Origin: JAYWGN01 sp043778255
Lineage (GTDB): Bacteria; Bacteroidota; Bacteroidia; Chitinophagales; Chitinophagaceae
DNA: 64,000 bases
Reading direction: 5' to 3'
NCBI GenBank assembly: GCA_043778255.1
Contig: JAYWGN010000055.1
Span: 1 to 64,000, forward strand
Shown: positions 62,219-64,000 of the stretch, piece by piece
Layout of the letters: every line of letters begins with the position of its first letter
Position numbering within the stretch: the stretch's first letter is position 1
The notes under the pieces: model-generated
What the model was told of the DNA's origin: nothing
The model's input: only the letters and a program-made list of their open reading frames with translations
Database searches by the model: none
Position numbers and translations under genes: made by a program

Positions 62219-63118
62219 ATGAACCAAATACAGCATTTAAAAAATAATGCTTTTGTAAAATGGTTGTATTATGGCAATTATTTTTATGGGCTTTGTGCTG
62301 TGGCTATGTGTATGGAAACCCAGTGTTTGTTTGGCTTTGGCGGCACAAGTGTATATTTTTATACAGCAGTGTATAGTGGTACAGTATTATTTTACAGTTA
62401 CCCTTATTTGCAAAGCAATAGCCCAACCGATGAGCGGCTACAGTGGTATGCACAACATAAGCGGTTGGTGTATTACAGCCTTTGTTTGCTTAGCTTATTG
62501 CTACTGTTAAGTGTTGGTATTATTATGTATAAATGCTATAGCCAATTACACCTACTCAATACAAAAGCTTGGGTTGTAATAAGTAGTACCATAGCCATAG
62601 CATTAGCCTACTACGGCGGTAAACAAATAAGCTTACGGCATATTGGTTGGCTCAAACCCTTTGTGGTAGCCTTTGTATGGGCAAATGCAAGTACTCTAAT
62701 GCCAGTAATATATTATACACTACTACACAATATGCAGTTCAAAGTGTATGGGTTGTTAGGTTTGTTTTGGGCAAATAATTTTGCCTACATTGCCATACTC
62801 TGTGTATTGTTCGATAATAAAGATGTACAAACCGACACACAACAACACATAAAAACTTACATAATAAAGTATGGTTTTGCCTATACAAAGCATAACATTA
62901 TTCAGCCATTATTATTATTTGGTGTAGGTATTGTTAGTATTATAGGGTACACATTTTACAGCTTTAGTATAGCTTATTTGTTATGGTACATACCCTACCT
63001 AGTATTGTATATATTGTTACACACAAAAATAGAAACCAAAAGCCTATTGTATTATATGGTAGTAGTTGATGGTATGTTGCTATTAAAAGCACTTTGTATA
63101 ATATACTATTGCAAATAG
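62219..63118 (+). CDS. UbiA-superfamily-like membrane protein
   Basis: A 299-residue protein with about eight hydrophobic helices. The general pattern and the acidic stretch CVLFDNKDVQTD (second DxxxD-type motif) resemble UbiA prenyltransferases, but the first aspartate-rich motif (NDxxD) is not visible, so it may not be catalytic or may use another substrate. Starts 6 bp after korA, likely the same transcript. Function uncertain. Confidence 0.6.
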   Translation: MNQIQHLKNNAFVKWLYYGNYFYGLCAVAMCMETQCLFGFGGTSVYFYTAVYSGTVLFYSYPYLQSNSPTDERLQWYAQHKRLVYYSLCLLSLLLLLSVGIIMYKCYSQLHLLNTKAWVVISSTIAIALAYYGGKQISLRHIGWLKPFVVAFVWANASTLMPVIYYTLLHNMQFKVYGLLGLFWANNFAYIAILCVLFDNKDVQTDTQQHIKTYIIKYGFAYTKHNIIQPLLLFGVGIVSIIGYTFYSFSIAYLLWYIPYLVLYILLHTKIETKSLLYYMVVVDGMLLLKALCIIYYCK

Positions 63119-63200
63119 TATTTATTACTGCTCAATAGTAGTTTTACTATTTTTATTGTTGTTTTCCGTAGCTATATTGCACCCAGAAACGACAATAGTT

Positions 63201-63485
63201 ATGGAAAATATAAAAGTATGCTGCCCCAGCTGCAATTGGCAACCAGATAATAAAGCACATTGGCGTTGTGAGTGTGGCACACAATGGAATGCTTTTGACA
63301 CTTTGGGCCGGTGCCCAACTTGCAAAAAACAATGGGAATACACACAATGTGTAAACGATGCAGGTGGCTGCAATAATTATGCTTTGCATAATGATTGGTA
63401 CCAAAATGTAGATGAAATTGTAAACGACCTCATAGAAGAATTAAACATAAACACCAAAACAGTAATTCCAAAAAACATGGACTAA
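63201..63485 (+). CDS. Small zinc-ribbon-like protein
   Basis: A 94-residue protein starting MENIKVCCPSC, chosen over a TTG at 63156 because the Cys-rich region begins immediately. Eight to nine Cys in pairs (C7/C8-C11, C23-C25, C38-C41, C50-C57) suggest two zinc ribbons (CPSCNWQPDNKAHWRCECG, CPTCKKQWEYTQC). Acidic C-terminus. No known family. 83 bp after the UbiA-like gene, terminator downstream. Confidence 0.68.
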   Translation: MENIKVCCPSCNWQPDNKAHWRCECGTQWNAFDTLGRCPTCKKQWEYTQCVNDAGGCNNYALHNDWYQNVDEIVNDLIEELNINTKTVIPKNMD

Positions 63486-63514
63486 CTGAACCACACAGCA
63501 GTTATGAAAGTTTG

Positions 63515-63543
63515 AAAAAAGAGCAGCAATGCTCTTTTTTTTT
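63515..63543 (+). terminator. Intrinsic terminator
   Basis: AAAAAAGAGCA (63515-63525), loop GCAA, TGCTCTTTTTT (63530-63540) and a T-run to 63543; ends the zinc-ribbon transcript. Confidence 0.85.
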
Positions 63544-63658
63544 GTGGGGTACACTAATGGAAATATAATTGAAGAAATAGCGAAAGATGTAGACAAAAAA
63601 AGTTGACTAATATATTTAGCTTTTAATACAAAAGGCGTAACTTCACATTAATAAACAT

Positions 63659-64000
63659 ATGAAAATAGTATCACTTTTTGCGGGGTGTGGTGGTTTAGAT
63701 TTAGGACTAATAAATGCTGGCCATCAAATTGTATATGCATCTGATATTGATAAAGATTGTAGGCTAACTTATGAATACAATATTGGAAATCATTTTCATT
63801 TGGAAGACGTTTATAATTTAGATACTGCAATATTGCCTCAATATGATTTGCTAGTTGGTGGTTTTCCTTGCCAAGGCTTTTCGGTTGCTAATTTGTATCG
63901 CTCAGTTGAAGATAAACGAAACTTATTATACACACAAATAGTAAGAATAGTAGAAGAAACAGCACCACCATTTTTTTTATTAGAGAACGTACCAGGCATA
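63659..64000 (+). CDS. DNA (cytosine-5)-methyltransferase (partial, cut by window end)
   Basis: The frame from ATG 63659 stays open to the window edge (114 codons). Motif I SLFAGCGGLDLGL (from residue 5), motif II-like YASDIDKDC, motif IV with catalytic Cys in GGFPCQGFS, and motif VI FLLENVPG are all present in order. Distinct from the R-M methyltransferase at 21.9 kb. Whether a nuclease follows cannot be seen. Confidence 0.9.
   Translation, partial: MKIVSLFAGCGGLDLGLINAGHQIVYASDIDKDCRLTYEYNIGNHFHLEDVYNLDTAILPQYDLLVGGFPCQGFSVANLYRSVEDKRNLLYTQIVRIVEETAPPFFLLENVPGI

Noticed and set aside
1..64000. tRNA or rRNA genes and known riboswitches
   Set aside because: I looked for T-loop consensus sequences, CCA ends and conserved riboswitch cores in the gaps and saw none; a covariance search would be decisive.

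Overview
The window is an AT-rich chromosomal segment of a Bacteroidota bacterium, most likely in or near the Chitinophagaceae (this placement is inference). Evidence: two tandem SusC/SusD pairs, a type IX secretion C-terminal tail, DUF2480 and DUF5686 family proteins, a MurA with Asp in place of the catalytic Cys, promoters of the TTTG-N19-TAnnTTTG type, and A-rich start regions with almost no Shine-Dalgarno sequences. No rRNA, tRNA or CRISPR array was recognised.

Left third (1-20 kb): msrB and an ECF sigma / membrane anti-sigma-like pair. Then comes a long minus-strand envelope cluster: two Cys-rich secreted proteins, a T9SS cargo, an outer-membrane barrel, an FN3-like secreted protein and an OmpA-family protein. 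A LytS-type sensor kinase and a LytTR response regulator lie just upstream of it. A dispersed repeat family (units around ACCGTAGTAACGGCAC and GCTGAGGTT) fills the gaps at 2.76-3.24 kb and 14.1-14.3 kb. Small lipoproteins and membrane proteins follow.

Middle (20-39 kb): a Fic protein, a type II restriction-modification system (m5C methyltransferase plus tail-to-tail PD-(D/E)XK nuclease, NgoBV-like), murA, a 17-bp minisatellite, a deoxyhypusine-synthase-like enzyme, a DUF5686 outer-membrane protein, a polyvalent-protein kinase without a canonical start codon, nadA, a parvulin foldase, a chromate transporter, nadD, feoA, ybeY and mnmG. The nadA-foldase gap holds a dense cluster of DnaA boxes, and two parS-like palindromes sit just before mnmG. 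Together with the outward-pointing gene bias, this suggests that the chromosomal origin lies here.

Right third (39-64 kb): two SusCD pairs without adjacent degradative enzymes, DUF2480, a second sigma/anti-sigma pair, then a plus-strand envelope cluster: a lipoprotein, an OmpA paralogue of the left-hand one, a small barrel, a secreted protein and an exported TPR-CHAT protease. A fused 2-oxoacid:ferredoxin oxidoreductase subunit, a UbiA-like membrane protein, a zinc-ribbon protein and the start of a second m5C methyltransferase (cut by the window edge) follow.

The most interesting inferred system is a two-component (LytS/LytTR) envelope regulon. A 15-bp element containing a perfect match to the LytTR consensus lies upstream of both OmpA-containing clusters, and a related element lies upstream of the regulator gene itself.
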